NCBI RefSeq assembly: GCF_038002825.1 | Contig: NZ_JBBODF010000001.1 | Span: 4,960,001 to 5,024,000, forward strand | Direction of reading: 5' to 3' | Length of the DNA stretch: 64,000 nt | Source: Paenibacillus sp. FSL H8-0048 | Lineage (GTDB): Bacteria; Bacillota; Bacilli; Paenibacillales; Paenibacillaceae | In this document: positions 17,549 through 25,769 of the stretch, in pieces | Layout: every line of letters starts with the position of its first letter | Numbering within the stretch: position 1 is the stretch's first letter | Notes under the pieces: generated by a model | What the model saw: the letters and a program-made list of their open reading frames with translations, nothing else | What the model was told of the DNA's origin: nothing | Database searches by the model: none | Program-made: the position numbers and the translations under genes

Positions 17549-18253
17549 CTATAGATTGCCTGCCGAAGAGGGCAGAGTCTGGATGTAATCATGCATCCGG
17601 CTCCGGTTCAGCAGGGTGATTTCATTGCCCTTGAATTCGATCCAGCCCTGATCGCGCAGGAATCCCAGCTCCCGCGACAAGGAAGGGCGGGCGGTATTCA
17701 TATGCTCGGCCCATTCCTTCCGGCTGAAGGGGAGCTTCAAGGTATCGGATTCCTGCTGCTCTCCCTGCTCCAGCAGGAAGTCTACGATACGGCGGCGCAG
17801 CGGCCCGGCGGACAGGTTCTCAATCTTCCGGTTCACGAGCACCAGCCGCTCGGACAGATTCTCGATGAAGCGGGTGAGGATATCGGTGTCGGCCGCGAAT
17901 AATCTCAGCAGCTCTTGCTTGCTGATGAACATTACCTTGCAGGGGCCTGTGGCTGTGACGGTGGCGGGCACGGTGTTATTCCTGCGGAATAATACGGCTT
18001 CGCCGATGGTCTGCCCCTCCTTCAGATGCGCGATGGTCACACTGCTGCCGGTGGGATGTGTCTTCTGCACCTCGATGCGGCCGGAGAGCAGAATCCCAAG
18101 CCGGTCCGCCGGATCGCCCTCTGCCAGAATAATCGCATTCTTATGGTAGGAGCTGACAGAGTAGGCCAGCGTATGCAGCAGCTGTTCGATCTCATCTGCG
18201 GATTTTCCGCGAAACAGCAGGCAGGCTTGCAGCGAAGCGGGCTCCGGTCTCAT
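17549..18253 (-). CDS. Crp/Fnr-family transcriptional regulator, likely controlling hcp
   Basis: This 234-residue regulator has an N-terminal cyclic-nucleotide-binding-like barrel (ILAEGDPADRLGILLSGRIEVQK, EGQTIGEAVLF) and a C-terminal winged helix (FSRKEWAEHMNTARPSLSRELGFLRDQGWI). It lacks an Fnr-type N-terminal cysteine cluster. ATG 18253 follows AGGAGGAAAAGT; the much longer open frame upstream runs antisense through hcp and is an artefact. It is divergent from hcp across 132 bp containing a GGTAAC/GTTACC palindrome. This resembles the HcpR/nitrosative-stress arrangement, so it probably activates hcp. The signal it senses is unknown. Confidence 0.88.
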   Translation of the reverse strand: MRPEPASLQACLLFRGKSADEIEQLLHTLAYSVSSYHKNAIILAEGDPADRLGILLSGRIEVQKTHPTGSSVTIAHLKEGQTIGEAVLFRRNNTVPATVTATGPCKVMFISKQELLRLFAADTDILTRFIENLSERLVLVNRKIENLSAGPLRRRIVDFLLEQGEQQESDTLKLPFSRKEWAEHMNTARPSLSRELGFLRDQGWIEFKGNEITLLNRSRMHDYIQTLPSSAGNL

Positions 18254-18279
18254 ACTTTTCCTCCTGATGATTTGTGATT

Positions 18280-18295
18280 GGTAACATTCGTTACC
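18280..18295. promoter_or_regulatory. Predicted Crp/Fnr-type operator between regulator and hcp
   Basis: GGTAACATTCGTTACC has perfect 6-bp arms around a 4-bp spacer; one step further out the arms still match (TT..GA, one mismatch). A further half site, TTGGTAAC, occurs near 18326. Its position in the divergent gap fits binding by the adjacent Crp/Fnr protein. Confidence 0.6.
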
Positions 18296-18385
18296 GATTG
18301 ATAGACGAAAGTCTACTACAATTATTGGTAACTGTAAAGGCGAGGCACAGAGCGGTTCCATTAATGATAAGGAGTGATTCAGGTA

Positions 18386-20038
18386 ATGAGCGAAATGTTT
18401 TGTTTCCAGTGTCAGGAGGCAGCTAAGGGGACCGGTTGTACGATTCAGGGGGTATGCGGCAAGACCAGTGAGGTAGCGAATCTGCAGGATCTTCTGGTGT
18501 ATACACTCAAGGGTATTGCCATCTTCGCGCGCAGCGGGCGTGAGCTGGGGATTACCGATCCGGTGACGGAGAAATTCATTATAGAGAGCTTGTTCGCTAC
18601 GATTACCAATGCCAACTTCGTGCCGGAATACTTCACGGCGAAGATCCGGGAAGGACTGGCCCTGCGGGATCTGTGGCGCAGCAGAGTGGCTGATGCCGGA
18701 GTGATGGCCTATTTGTCGGAGCATGACGCGGCGAACTGGAGTGCGGTGACCGATGAGGAGCTGATGGACAAGGCGGTAACGGTGGGTGTGCTTGCTACAG
18801 AGCATGAGGATATCCGTTCCCTGCGCGAGCTGCTGACCTACGGTCTGAAGGGAATGGCTGCTTACATGGAGCATGCTGCGGTACTGGGCTTCTATGAAGC
18901 AGGAGCACATGCTTTTATGGAAAAAGGCTTGGCAGCTGCGCTGGATAACAATCTGAGCGGCGGTGAGCTGACGGCTCTGGTGCTGGAATGCGGCAAGTTC
19001 GGCGTGGATGTGATGGCGCTGCTGGACCGGGCCAACACCGCAGCCTACGGTAATCCGGAGATTACCAAAGTCAATATTGGAGTAGGCACGAACCCCGGTA
19101 TTCTGATCAGCGGTCATGACCTCAAGGACATGGAAGCGCTGCTGAGGCAGACCGAGGGAACTGGGGTGGATGTATATACGCACAGTGAGATGCTGCCGGC
19201 CCACTACTATCCGGCCTTCAAGAAATATAGCCACTTCGTAGGCAACTACGGTAATGCATGGTGGAAGCAGAATGAGGAATTTGCCAGCTTCAACGGTCCG
19301 ATTCTGATGACCACGAACTGCATCGTGCCGCCGAAGGACAGCTACAAAGACAGGTTGTACACGACAGGCAACACCGGTTATCCGGGAGTTCAGCATATCG
19401 CGGCAGGCACTGACGGTGAGAAGGATTTCTCAGCTCTGATCGAGCAGGCTAAGAGCTGCAGTGCTCCGGTAGAGATTGAGACCGGAGAGATTGTCGGCGG
19501 CTTCGCCCATGCGGCTGTAATGAATGTGGCGGATCAGGTGGTTGGAGCGGTAGAGAGCGGCGCTATCAAGCAATTCTTCGTCATGGCCGGCTGCGATGGA
19601 CGGATGAAGAGCCGGAATTATTACACCGACTTCGCAGCAGAGCTGCCTAGTGACACGGTGATCCTGACCGCAGGCTGTGCCAAATACAAATATAACAAGC
19701 TGGCGCTTGGTGATATCGGCGGAATTCCGCGCGTGCTTGATGCCGGCCAGTGCAATGACTCCTATTCTCTTGTGGTCATAGCGCTTAAGCTGAAGGAAGT
19801 CTTCGGTCTGGCGGATATCAATGATCTTCCGATCTCCTATAACATTGCCTGGTATGAGCAAAAAGCGGTGATCGTCCTGCTGGCGCTGCTGCATCTGGGT
19901 GTGAAGAACATTCATCTGGGCCCTACGCTTCCGGCCTTCCTGTCGCCTAATGTAGCCAAGGTTCTGGTAGATACCTTCGGTATCGGCGGTATTACTACCG
20001 TGCAGGAAGACATGGAGCGGTTCATCGCTGCGGTATAA
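18386..20038 (+). CDS. hcp: Hybrid cluster protein (Hcp; hydroxylamine/nitric oxide reductase)
   Basis: This 550-residue cytoplasmic enzyme carries an N-terminal cysteine cluster CFQCQEAAKGTGCTIQGVC (Cx2Cx8Cx5C), the pattern for a [4Fe-4S] centre as in anaerobic Hcp. The hybrid-cluster ligands lie further on, including HSEMLPAHYYP, TTNCIVPP, TAGCAKYKYNK and GQCND. The protein reduces hydroxylamine in vitro and is implicated in nitric oxide removal. ATG 18386 follows AAGGAGTG; the GTG at 18374 overlaps that site and is rejected. A hairpin terminator follows the gene. The adjacent divergent Crp/Fnr regulator probably drives expression under nitrosative or oxygen-limited conditions. Confidence 0.95.
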   Translation: MSEMFCFQCQEAAKGTGCTIQGVCGKTSEVANLQDLLVYTLKGIAIFARSGRELGITDPVTEKFIIESLFATITNANFVPEYFTAKIREGLALRDLWRSRVADAGVMAYLSEHDAANWSAVTDEELMDKAVTVGVLATEHEDIRSLRELLTYGLKGMAAYMEHAAVLGFYEAGAHAFMEKGLAAALDNNLSGGELTALVLECGKFGVDVMALLDRANTAAYGNPEITKVNIGVGTNPGILISGHDLKDMEALLRQTEGTGVDVYTHSEMLPAHYYPAFKKYSHFVGNYGNAWWKQNEEFASFNGPILMTTNCIVPPKDSYKDRLYTTGNTGYPGVQHIAAGTDGEKDFSALIEQAKSCSAPVEIETGEIVGGFAHAAVMNVADQVVGAVESGAIKQFFVMAGCDGRMKSRNYYTDFAAELPSDTVILTAGCAKYKYNKLALGDIGGIPRVLDAGQCNDSYSLVVIALKLKEVFGLADINDLPISYNIAWYEQKAVIVLLALLHLGVKNIHLGPTLPAFLSPNVAKVLVDTFGIGGITTVQEDMERFIAAV

Positions 20039-20071
20039 TACTAATTCAATATGAGCCAAAAAACACAAAAA

Positions 20072-20110
20072 CGAGTCTCCGTATCTGTATACGGGGGCTC
20101 GCTTTGTGTG
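20072..20110. terminator. Bidirectional terminator between hcp and fapA
   Basis: A stem CGAGTCTCCGTAT/ATACGGGGGCTCG lies between the two convergent genes. The minus-strand transcript has a strong U-run (CGTTTTTGTGTTTTTT); the plus strand has a weaker CTTTGTG. Confidence 0.8.
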
Positions 20111-20145
20111 TGTATAGATATGAACGTCACCGTCAGTAGTAGTAC

Positions 20146-21765
20146 TTAACAAGAATCCCGCACAAGCAGCTTGCCGCCGGACTCCAGGCGGCTGCCCTGC
20201 GACTGGGCAAGATTAATCACTGCATGCTCCTCCTGGAGCAGTTCAATCTCTTCGCCCAGCTTGAGGAGCAGCCTGGAGAAGCTGCTTAGGACACTATCCG
20301 TAATATATCCGGTGAATTGCCCCGGGTGGGTGAACACCTCAAGCATGTGCCGGAGCGGGTCTGTGCCTGAGCCGAACTCTCCGTTCATACGGCTCAGGGC
20401 AGCTTCAAGATCGCGGATCAGGCTATCGAGGTGGTTGTATTTATCCTCCAGCAGCAGCATGACCACCAGTCCGTAATTCACCGACTGCTGCCGGGACTCT
20501 ACGTTCTTGGCAAGCTGGCGTGCCGCCTCGCGCAGTCCGTCCACTTCTATACGCAGCAGTCCTGCGAGGCTGTGCAGACGATGCTGCTGTACCCCGGCAT
20601 ATCCGGCGTACAGGCCGCTGCCGGTGACCTGGCCGCTAACATAAATACTGCCGGTCGCTATAATCGTAGATTGGCGGATATCGCCATAGACGTACACATT
20701 TCCCAGGGCTTCGATCCGTACAGATCCTTCCAGATCTCCCGGTACAATAATGTCGCCTGCGAACATAACGTCGCCCGCAGGCTCAGTCATCTCTCTGGTC
20801 AGCAGACAGACCGGAGGGAAGTCGCAGATCCGGACGCTGCCGCTTCCTCCGCAGATGCGGGGTCTGCCTGTGCGGTTGGCTACGATATTACCGCAGGGAA
20901 GGAGCTTGGCGTGATTACCGGCAGCGAAGTAGATATCCTGCGGCGGGGGAGGGGGCAGGACCCTTCCGTCTGTGCCGAGGCCGGGAATGCCTTCCTCCGG
21001 CGGCAGCTTGCGGGCGAAGACTTCACCTGCATAGGTGAAGGGGGCTCCCGGGAAACGGAGATACTCCAAGGGTTCCGCGGGCTTCTGAGCGGGGGCTTCC
21101 TGCCCCCCAAGCATTCTGTTCCCCTCCAGTGTATGCTCCGGCAGCTGGAATTCCAGCCGGGCCTCCTTGCCGGGCAGCGGGGCTCTTCCTTCAGCGATAC
21201 ATACGGGAAGATATGTAGGATTCGTAAGCTCCGCGTACAGGGCGGAAATGTTCAGGCTCTGCAGAATGAAACGGTTGTCCAGTGAGGAAATAATCTGTTC
21301 TATGGTGAGCGTGGACAGCAGCACCGCCGGGTTGGGCTGGGCACGGACGACCGTCTCGAAGGCGGCGGGACAGTTGACCAGATTCCAGGCGTACTTCTCT
21401 GCACGATATAAAGTGAAGTGGACCTTGAGCTTGTCAGGCGATACGGTGATTTCATACTGCGGCTTCTCGCAGATCTCCCAGGTAATATAATCTGCCTTGG
21501 TCACCTCAGTTGGCTCTGTAACGGTCTTCCAGTTGATCTTCAGGACAACAGGGTGGATCGCAGAAATACGGGCGGGAGCGCCTCCGGGGAGCGGGGGAGT
21601 AATGAATATCTGGTTGTCCTGCACGAGGATAATTCCATTCTTATCTCCAGTTGTCCCGTCAGAAGCTCGGCCCTCCACAGAGAATGAATCCAGGAGACCT
21701 TTACGTTCAAGCATCAGGGACTCTACGAATTCATATCGGCTTGGTTCGATATCCTGCTGCGGCAT
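20146..21765 (-). CDS. FapA family (DUF342) polymerisation-domain protein
   Basis: This 539-residue protein lacks a signal peptide. Its middle (about 290-400) contains the glycine-rich beta-helix repeats of DUF342/FapA (GNVYVYGDIRQSTIIATGSIYVSGQVTGSG is read across several turns), and the C-terminal third is predicted to be helical or coiled coil. Members are polymerising, cytoskeleton-like proteins linked to flagellar assembly or cell-surface processes. ATG 21765 has GTGAGGT eight bases upstream and is preferred to 21801. The leader carries a c-di-GMP-I riboswitch, directly tying expression to c-di-GMP, which fits a role in motility or the surface lifestyle switch. Confidence 0.82.
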   Translation of the reverse strand: MPQQDIEPSRYEFVESLMLERKGLLDSFSVEGRASDGTTGDKNGIILVQDNQIFITPPLPGGAPARISAIHPVVLKINWKTVTEPTEVTKADYITWEICEKPQYEITVSPDKLKVHFTLYRAEKYAWNLVNCPAAFETVVRAQPNPAVLLSTLTIEQIISSLDNRFILQSLNISALYAELTNPTYLPVCIAEGRAPLPGKEARLEFQLPEHTLEGNRMLGGQEAPAQKPAEPLEYLRFPGAPFTYAGEVFARKLPPEEGIPGLGTDGRVLPPPPPQDIYFAAGNHAKLLPCGNIVANRTGRPRICGGSGSVRICDFPPVCLLTREMTEPAGDVMFAGDIIVPGDLEGSVRIEALGNVYVYGDIRQSTIIATGSIYVSGQVTGSGLYAGYAGVQQHRLHSLAGLLRIEVDGLREAARQLAKNVESRQQSVNYGLVVMLLLEDKYNHLDSLIRDLEAALSRMNGEFGSGTDPLRHMLEVFTHPGQFTGYITDSVLSSFSRLLLKLGEEIELLQEEHAVINLAQSQGSRLESGGKLLVRDSC

Positions 21766-21875
21766 GGTTGTAACCTCACTTTTTCGTATGATCAATGGCA
21801 ATTCGTACAGAAAAAGAACATCATCAAGCCCGGAAGTCTTATCTTCCTCCTGAACAGCTGGCTTAAGTGGTCTCT

Positions 21876-21965
21876 ATTGGCAGCCTGGCAACCGTAAACG
21901 CGGATTCCGGCGTTCTTAGGCCCATAGCTTTGCGTCCTGCCCTTTCGGGGAGTTTGCCTTTAGAA
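21876..21965 (-). promoter_or_regulatory. Cyclic di-GMP-I (GEMM) riboswitch upstream of fapA
   Basis: Read on the minus strand, the conserved blocks appear in order: GGCAAAC (21958-21952), a GAAA tetraloop on a CCCC/GGG stem, GGACGCAAAGC (21937-21927), GCCTAA (21921-21916), a variable stem AACGCCGG..., and the closing GGTTGCCAGGCTGCC. This matches the GEMM-I consensus including the GNRA loop and its receptor. The aptamer ends about 110 bases before the fapA start. The expression platform was not resolved: no clear terminator was seen, so translational control is possible. Confidence 0.92.
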
Positions 21966-22131
21966 ATAGATCAATGATATACATCCTGTAGAGGCGATGA
22001 ATTGTGATCGACTGCAATCGACAAAAAGAATCATAAATAGTTCTTATGCGTCATTAACTTCTGCAAACAAGCTTAATTCTAGTACTTAAAGAGCTATTTT
22101 TCAACTATATTATGCCTATTTATCAAAAAAC

Positions 22132-22271
22132 TCGAAATATGCAGCTCTATTTCGACAAAAAAACTGGTTTCCCAGCGCTTACAGCTTATGGAAGGGGAAT
22201 AGGAGAGGGATTGTGGGTATTCAACGGTTGGGACATCCTGGGCTTAGCAAAACCCGGAGTGTTCCTTTTTA
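22132..22271 (+). ncRNA. Candidate structured leader or small RNA ending in a terminator
   Basis: A hairpin TCGAAAT...ATTTCGA (about 22132-22155) is followed by a G-rich segment and then a long hairpin at 22229-22265 (GGGACAT...GTGTTCC outer stem, CTGGG...CCCGG inner stem) ending in TTTTT. The terminator lies about 110 bp before the predicted promoter of the cyanurate operon, and no gene precedes it on this strand. It may be a short RNA or part of an attenuated leader. No known riboswitch class was recognised. Confidence 0.4.
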
Positions 22272-22360
22272 ATAAGCAGTATTGCGAGTGAATATGTTAT
22301 GTATGTGTTAGTTATGTGAATTAACACAAACATTCAATGCATTATTTCGTAATAAAACCG

Positions 22361-22389
22361 AAGACATCCCAAATTCATTGTAATATAAT
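22361..22389 (+). promoter_or_regulatory. Predicted promoter of the cyanurate operon
   Basis: AAGACA (22361-22366), a 17-bp spacer and a perfect TATAAT (22384-22389). The poor -35 box suggests a need for an activator, perhaps the PucR protein encoded in the operon. Confidence 0.55.
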
Positions 22390-22418
22390 CTAACTCATAC
22401 CAAGGAAACGCGAATTAA

Positions 22419-22435
22419 TGTTAACAAATATAACG
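22419..22435 (+). promoter_or_regulatory. GlnR/TnrA-like nitrogen-control box
   Basis: TGTTAACAAATATAACG matches the TGTNA-N7-TNACA consensus except for the last base. It lies downstream of the predicted -10, a position that suggests repression when nitrogen is plentiful. A true consensus match occurs at 61685-61701 before another importer. Confidence 0.55.
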
Positions 22436-22473
22436 TTAATAGAGATGACGGCATCAGGAGAGGAGCATAAACC

Positions 22474-23157
22474 ATGCAAATTGCAGCAACACCTTACATC
22501 TGGCCTTATGACGGGGCGTTGGACCCGGCGAAGACAGCGCTGATGATTATCGACATGCAGACGGATTTTTGCGGCAAGGGCGGTTACGTCGAGAGAATGG
22601 GCTATGACCTCTCATTAACAGCGCGGGCGATTCAGCCCATTCAGCGCCTGCTGGCCCGTATCCGGGACATCGAAGGGTTCACCGTGATTCATACCCGCGA
22701 GGGGCATAAGCCGGATCTGTCGGATCTGCCGGCGAACAAGCGGTGGCGAAGCCGCCAGATCGGGGCTGAGATCGGCTCCGATGGACCGGCGGGACGAATC
22801 CTCGTACGGGGGGAACGCGGCTGGCAGATCATCGAGGAGCTGGCGCCTATTGCCGGAGAGTACATTATAGACAAGCCGGGCAAAGGCAGCTTTTATGCAA
22901 CGGACCTGGACCTGATCTTGAAGAATAAAGGAATTACCCATCTGATTCTGACTGGAATTACTACGGATGTCTGTGTACACACCACGATGCGGGAGGCCAA
23001 TGACCGGGGGTACGAGTGTCTGATTCTTGCAGATTGTACAGGAGCGACGGATGAAGCGAATCACCTGGCGGCACTGAGTATGGTTCAAATGCAGGGCGGG
23101 GTGTTCGGCAGTGTAAGTGATTCACAAGCGGTGCTGAAGGCGCTGGAGCAATACTAA
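22474..23157 (+). CDS. biuH: Isochorismatase-family amidohydrolase, probable biuret hydrolase
   Basis: This 227-residue enzyme has the cysteine-hydrolase triad of the family: Asp27 (MIIDMQTDF), Lys134 (IDKPGKGSFYATDL) and Cys167 (TTDVCVHT) after a cis-peptide region. In cyanurate pathways a BiuH-type member hydrolyses biuret to allophanate and ammonia; RutB-type ureidoacrylate hydrolases are close relatives. The assignment to biuret rests on context: cyanuric acid amidohydrolase and allophanate hydrolase, the steps before and after, are in the same operon. It is the first gene, 26 bp before the binding-protein gene, preceded by a GGAGAGGAG ribosome site and a GlnR-like box. Confidence 0.8.
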   Translation: MQIAATPYIWPYDGALDPAKTALMIIDMQTDFCGKGGYVERMGYDLSLTARAIQPIQRLLARIRDIEGFTVIHTREGHKPDLSDLPANKRWRSRQIGAEIGSDGPAGRILVRGERGWQIIEELAPIAGEYIIDKPGKGSFYATDLDLILKNKGITHLILTGITTDVCVHTTMREANDRGYECLILADCTGATDEANHLAALSMVQMQGGVFGSVSDSQAVLKALEQY

Positions 23158-23182
23158 ATCATTCATAAACGGGGGAATTACC

Positions 23183-24196
23183 ATGTGGAACAAGTCCAGA
23201 ACGAAGGCGCTGATGCTGTTAACCTCGCTAATGCTGCTCCTGACCGCCTGCGGTAACCATACGGAAGCCGGGAAGGCCGAAGGACAAGGAGCGGAAGGCT
23301 CGGGCGAGCTGAAAAAGGTGGTGCTCCGGCTGAAATGGATTCACCAGGCGCAGTTTGCCGGCTTTTATACCGCAGTGGAAAAAGGCTTCTATAAAGAAGC
23401 GGGGCTGGATGTTGAGATCCGCCCGGGGGGCTCGGATTTCCCGGCTGTGCAGATGGTAGCTTCCGGCAGTGAGGAGTTCGGGGTTACCGGTGCCGACCAG
23501 GTCGTCATTGCCAGAGAAAAGGGCGTCCCGGTCAAAGCGTTGTCCGCAATCTACCGCAAAACCCCGTTCGTCATGTTCGCACTCAAAGAGTCGGGGATCA
23601 AGACAATGGAGGATCTTACCGGGCAAAAGGTGGGCATCAAGCTGGGCGGCAACGAAGAGCTGACCTTCCGTGCCATGGAGAAAAGCGCAGGCATTGACCC
23701 TTCGCAAATCGAAGAGATGCCGGTCAAATATGATCTGAGTCCGCTGTTAACCGGTCAGGTCAAGGCTTGGCCCGGATATGTCATTAATGAAGTGCTGGCT
23801 GTAGAGGAGCAGGGCAAGGAAGTGAATATTATCGATCCAAACGACTATGGCATCAATTTCTATGCCGATACCTTGTTCACCACGGAGTCTGTTATTAAGA
23901 AGGACCCGGAGATGGTCGCAAGCTTCGTGCAGGCCTCTATGCAGGGCTGGGATTATGCGGTCAAGCATCCGGAGGAGGCGGCAGAATTCGGTCTTAAGTA
24001 TGGCGAGAAGCTGGATTTGAAGCATGAGGTCAATATGATGAAGGCCAGCATTCCGCTGCTTGATCCGGAGAAGCTCCCGCTGGGCTCGATGGACGAGGCA
24101 TCTTGGGAGACACTGCAGAAGAATCTGGTCGAGCTGGGCTTTGTGAAAAATGAACAGGACATAGGCGGACTGTTCACCAACGAGTTTTTGAAATAA
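23183..24196 (+). CDS. ABC transporter substrate-binding lipoprotein, NMT1/THI5-like
   Basis: This 337-residue lipoprotein has a signal peptide ending LLTAC (cysteine at 23). The mature part is an NMT1/THI5-like domain (LRLKWIHQAQFAGFYTAVEKGFYKEAGLDV, read in segments; then VTGADQVVIAREKGVPVKAL). Family members bind small heterocycles such as pyrimidine precursors, as well as sulfonates and nitrate. In this operon the natural guess is cyanuric acid or a related triazine or biuret. It precedes the ATPase by 14 bp, and with that and the permease forms a complete importer. Confidence 0.88.
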   Translation: MWNKSRTKALMLLTSLMLLLTACGNHTEAGKAEGQGAEGSGELKKVVLRLKWIHQAQFAGFYTAVEKGFYKEAGLDVEIRPGGSDFPAVQMVASGSEEFGVTGADQVVIAREKGVPVKALSAIYRKTPFVMFALKESGIKTMEDLTGQKVGIKLGGNEELTFRAMEKSAGIDPSQIEEMPVKYDLSPLLTGQVKAWPGYVINEVLAVEEQGKEVNIIDPNDYGINFYADTLFTTESVIKKDPEMVASFVQASMQGWDYAVKHPEEAAEFGLKYGEKLDLKHEVNMMKASIPLLDPEKLPLGSMDEASWETLQKNLVELGFVKNEQDIGGLFTNEFLK

Positions 24197-24210
24197 GGAG
24201 GGGCCTGATA

Positions 24211-25020
24211 ATGACAACAGCGATCAAAGAACAGCTGGAGGCTGCCGCCGTGCAGCATCCCGGTACCCGGGAAACGATGCTCTCCCTGCGCAATTGCTCT
24301 CTGTCCTTCGGCAACGTGCCTGTGCTTAATCAGGTCAGCCTTGACGTATACCGCAATGAGTTCATTTCAATTCTTGGACCAAGCGGCTGCGGGAAATCTA
24401 CAACACTCCGGCTAATGCTGCGATTGTTAAGTCCGGAGGCCGGTGGAGAGGTGGCGTATGCCTCCCCGGATCTGTCCCTGGGCATGGTCTTCCAGAAGCC
24501 GGTCCTGATGCCGTGGCTTAGTGCGCTACAGAATGTAATGCTGCCGCTTGAGCTGGGCGAGAAGAAGAAATTCAGCAAGGCCGAGGCACGCGAAAAAGCA
24601 GAAAGTGCCCTGTGTCTGGTCGGCCTCCAGGATTATCTGAACCACTTCCCGCATCAGCTCAGCGGAGGGATGCAGCAGCGGGCAGCGATTGCCCGGGCTC
24701 TGGCAGCCGATCCGACAGTGCTGCTGATGGATGAACCGTTCGGCGCGTTGGATGAGCTGACGCGTGAGAAGCTGAATTTCGAGCTGCTGCGGCTATGGGA
24801 GAGCCCGGAGACCAGTCTAAGCAGCATTGTGATGGTTACCCATTCGATCCATGAATCCGCGCTGCTGTCGGACCGGGTCGTGATGATGTCTCCCCGGCCT
24901 GCCGGTGTGACGGATATTATTCCGGTGACGCTGCCCTCCCCGCGTGAAGCGGGCATGGAAGAGCTGCCGGAATTCCACCGGATTGTCAAGGAACTGAGAA
25001 AGCGGGTGAAGCATCTATGA
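24211..25020 (+). CDS. ABC transporter ATP-binding protein, SsuB/TauB type
   Basis: This 269-residue ATPase has Walker A (GPSGCGKST), the Q-loop (VFQKPVLMPWLSALQNV), the signature LSGGMQQR, Walker B (VLLMDEPFGALDE) and the switch histidine (VTHSIHES). It follows AAGGAGGGG. Its stop overlaps the permease start in an ATGA, so the two are co-translated. It energises uptake of the ligand bound by the upstream lipoprotein. Confidence 0.92.
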   Translation: MTTAIKEQLEAAAVQHPGTRETMLSLRNCSLSFGNVPVLNQVSLDVYRNEFISILGPSGCGKSTTLRLMLRLLSPEAGGEVAYASPDLSLGMVFQKPVLMPWLSALQNVMLPLELGEKKKFSKAEAREKAESALCLVGLQDYLNHFPHQLSGGMQQRAAIARALAADPTVLLMDEPFGALDELTREKLNFELLRLWESPETSLSSIVMVTHSIHESALLSDRVVMMSPRPAGVTDIIPVTLPSPREAGMEELPEFHRIVKELRKRVKHL

Positions 25021-25769
25021 CGGTCAAAATCAAAGACACCCTGTACCCGGTCACGTTTGCGCTCGGCTTCCTGCTGCTGTGGGAGCTGGCTGTACGTCTC
25101 CTGTCGGTTCCTATGTATCTGCTGCCTGCACCTACGCAGGTAGTCTCGGCCATTAATGGCTCGCTCTGGTCGCATACGCTGGTTACGCTGGGCGAAGCCC
25201 TGACCGGCTTCATTCTTGCCAATATCCTCGGACTGGCTACCGCTGTGATTTTTGTTCATTCCAAGCCGATCGAGAAGGGGATGTTCCCGCTGGCCATCGC
25301 TCTTAAGACTACACCGCTGGTGGCGCTGGCCCCGCTGCTGGTCGTTTGGCTGGGGACCGGATATACCTCGAAGGTCATCGCTTCGATGCTGATCTGCTTT
25401 TTCCCGATTCTGGTGAACAGTGTTAAGGGTCTTAAGGCGATTGAATACGAAGCCTGGGAGCTGTTTTCCACCTACAAAGGGACGAAGAGTGAAATCTTCT
25501 GGAAGCTGCGCCTGCCGACGAGTCTGCCTTATATCTTCTCTGCCCTGAAAATCTCCACCTCACTCGCGATAGTCGGTGCCATAGTCGGCGAATTTGTCGG
25601 AGCGAATAAGGGACTGGGTTATGTAGTACTGGTCTCTTCCTATCATATGGATACGCCGGTGATGTTCTCGGCTATTATTGCTTCAGCGCTGTGCGGCCTG
25701 CTGCTGTTCTGGTGTATCGGGCTGCTGGAGAAACGGGTTATTTTCTGGACAAGGAGCGATGATCTATGA
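25017..25769 (+). CDS. ABC transporter permease, SsuC/ThiX type
   Basis: This 250-residue membrane protein has about six helices of the binding-protein-dependent transport fold, with the EAA-like loop (EAWELFSTYKGTKSEIFWKLRLP) near residue 145. It overlaps both neighbours by four bases (ATGA), so importer and cyanuric acid amidohydrolase are tightly coupled in translation. That supports the view that the imported compound is the hydrolase substrate. Confidence 0.92.
   Translation: MTVKIKDTLYPVTFALGFLLLWELAVRLLSVPMYLLPAPTQVVSAINGSLWSHTLVTLGEALTGFILANILGLATAVIFVHSKPIEKGMFPLAIALKTTPLVALAPLLVVWLGTGYTSKVIASMLICFFPILVNSVKGLKAIEYEAWELFSTYKGTKSEIFWKLRLPTSLPYIFSALKISTSLAIVGAIVGEFVGANKGLGYVVLVSSYHMDTPVMFSAIIASALCGLLLFWCIGLLEKRVIFWTRSDDL

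Larger units (their letters stand above)
21766..22473. other. Divergent regulatory region: riboswitch, hairpins and nitrogen box
   Basis: The minus-strand leader of fapA holds a c-di-GMP-I riboswitch. The plus-strand side holds a hairpin at 22132-22155, a terminator-like hairpin at 22229-22271, a promoter and a GlnR-like box, all listed separately. No protein gene is visible. Confidence 0.7.

Noticed and set aside
18254..19396. N-terminal two thirds of a 615-codon minus-strand frame extending the Crp/Fnr gene
   Set aside because: It runs antisense through hcp; the regulator has a clear start with AGGAGG at 18253.
22130..22271. Guanidine-I (ykkC) riboswitch before the cyanurate operon
   Set aside because: Tempting because of the allophanate context, but the conserved CTGGTCCGAGAG-type and AAAGCCCGGGAG-type blocks are absent.
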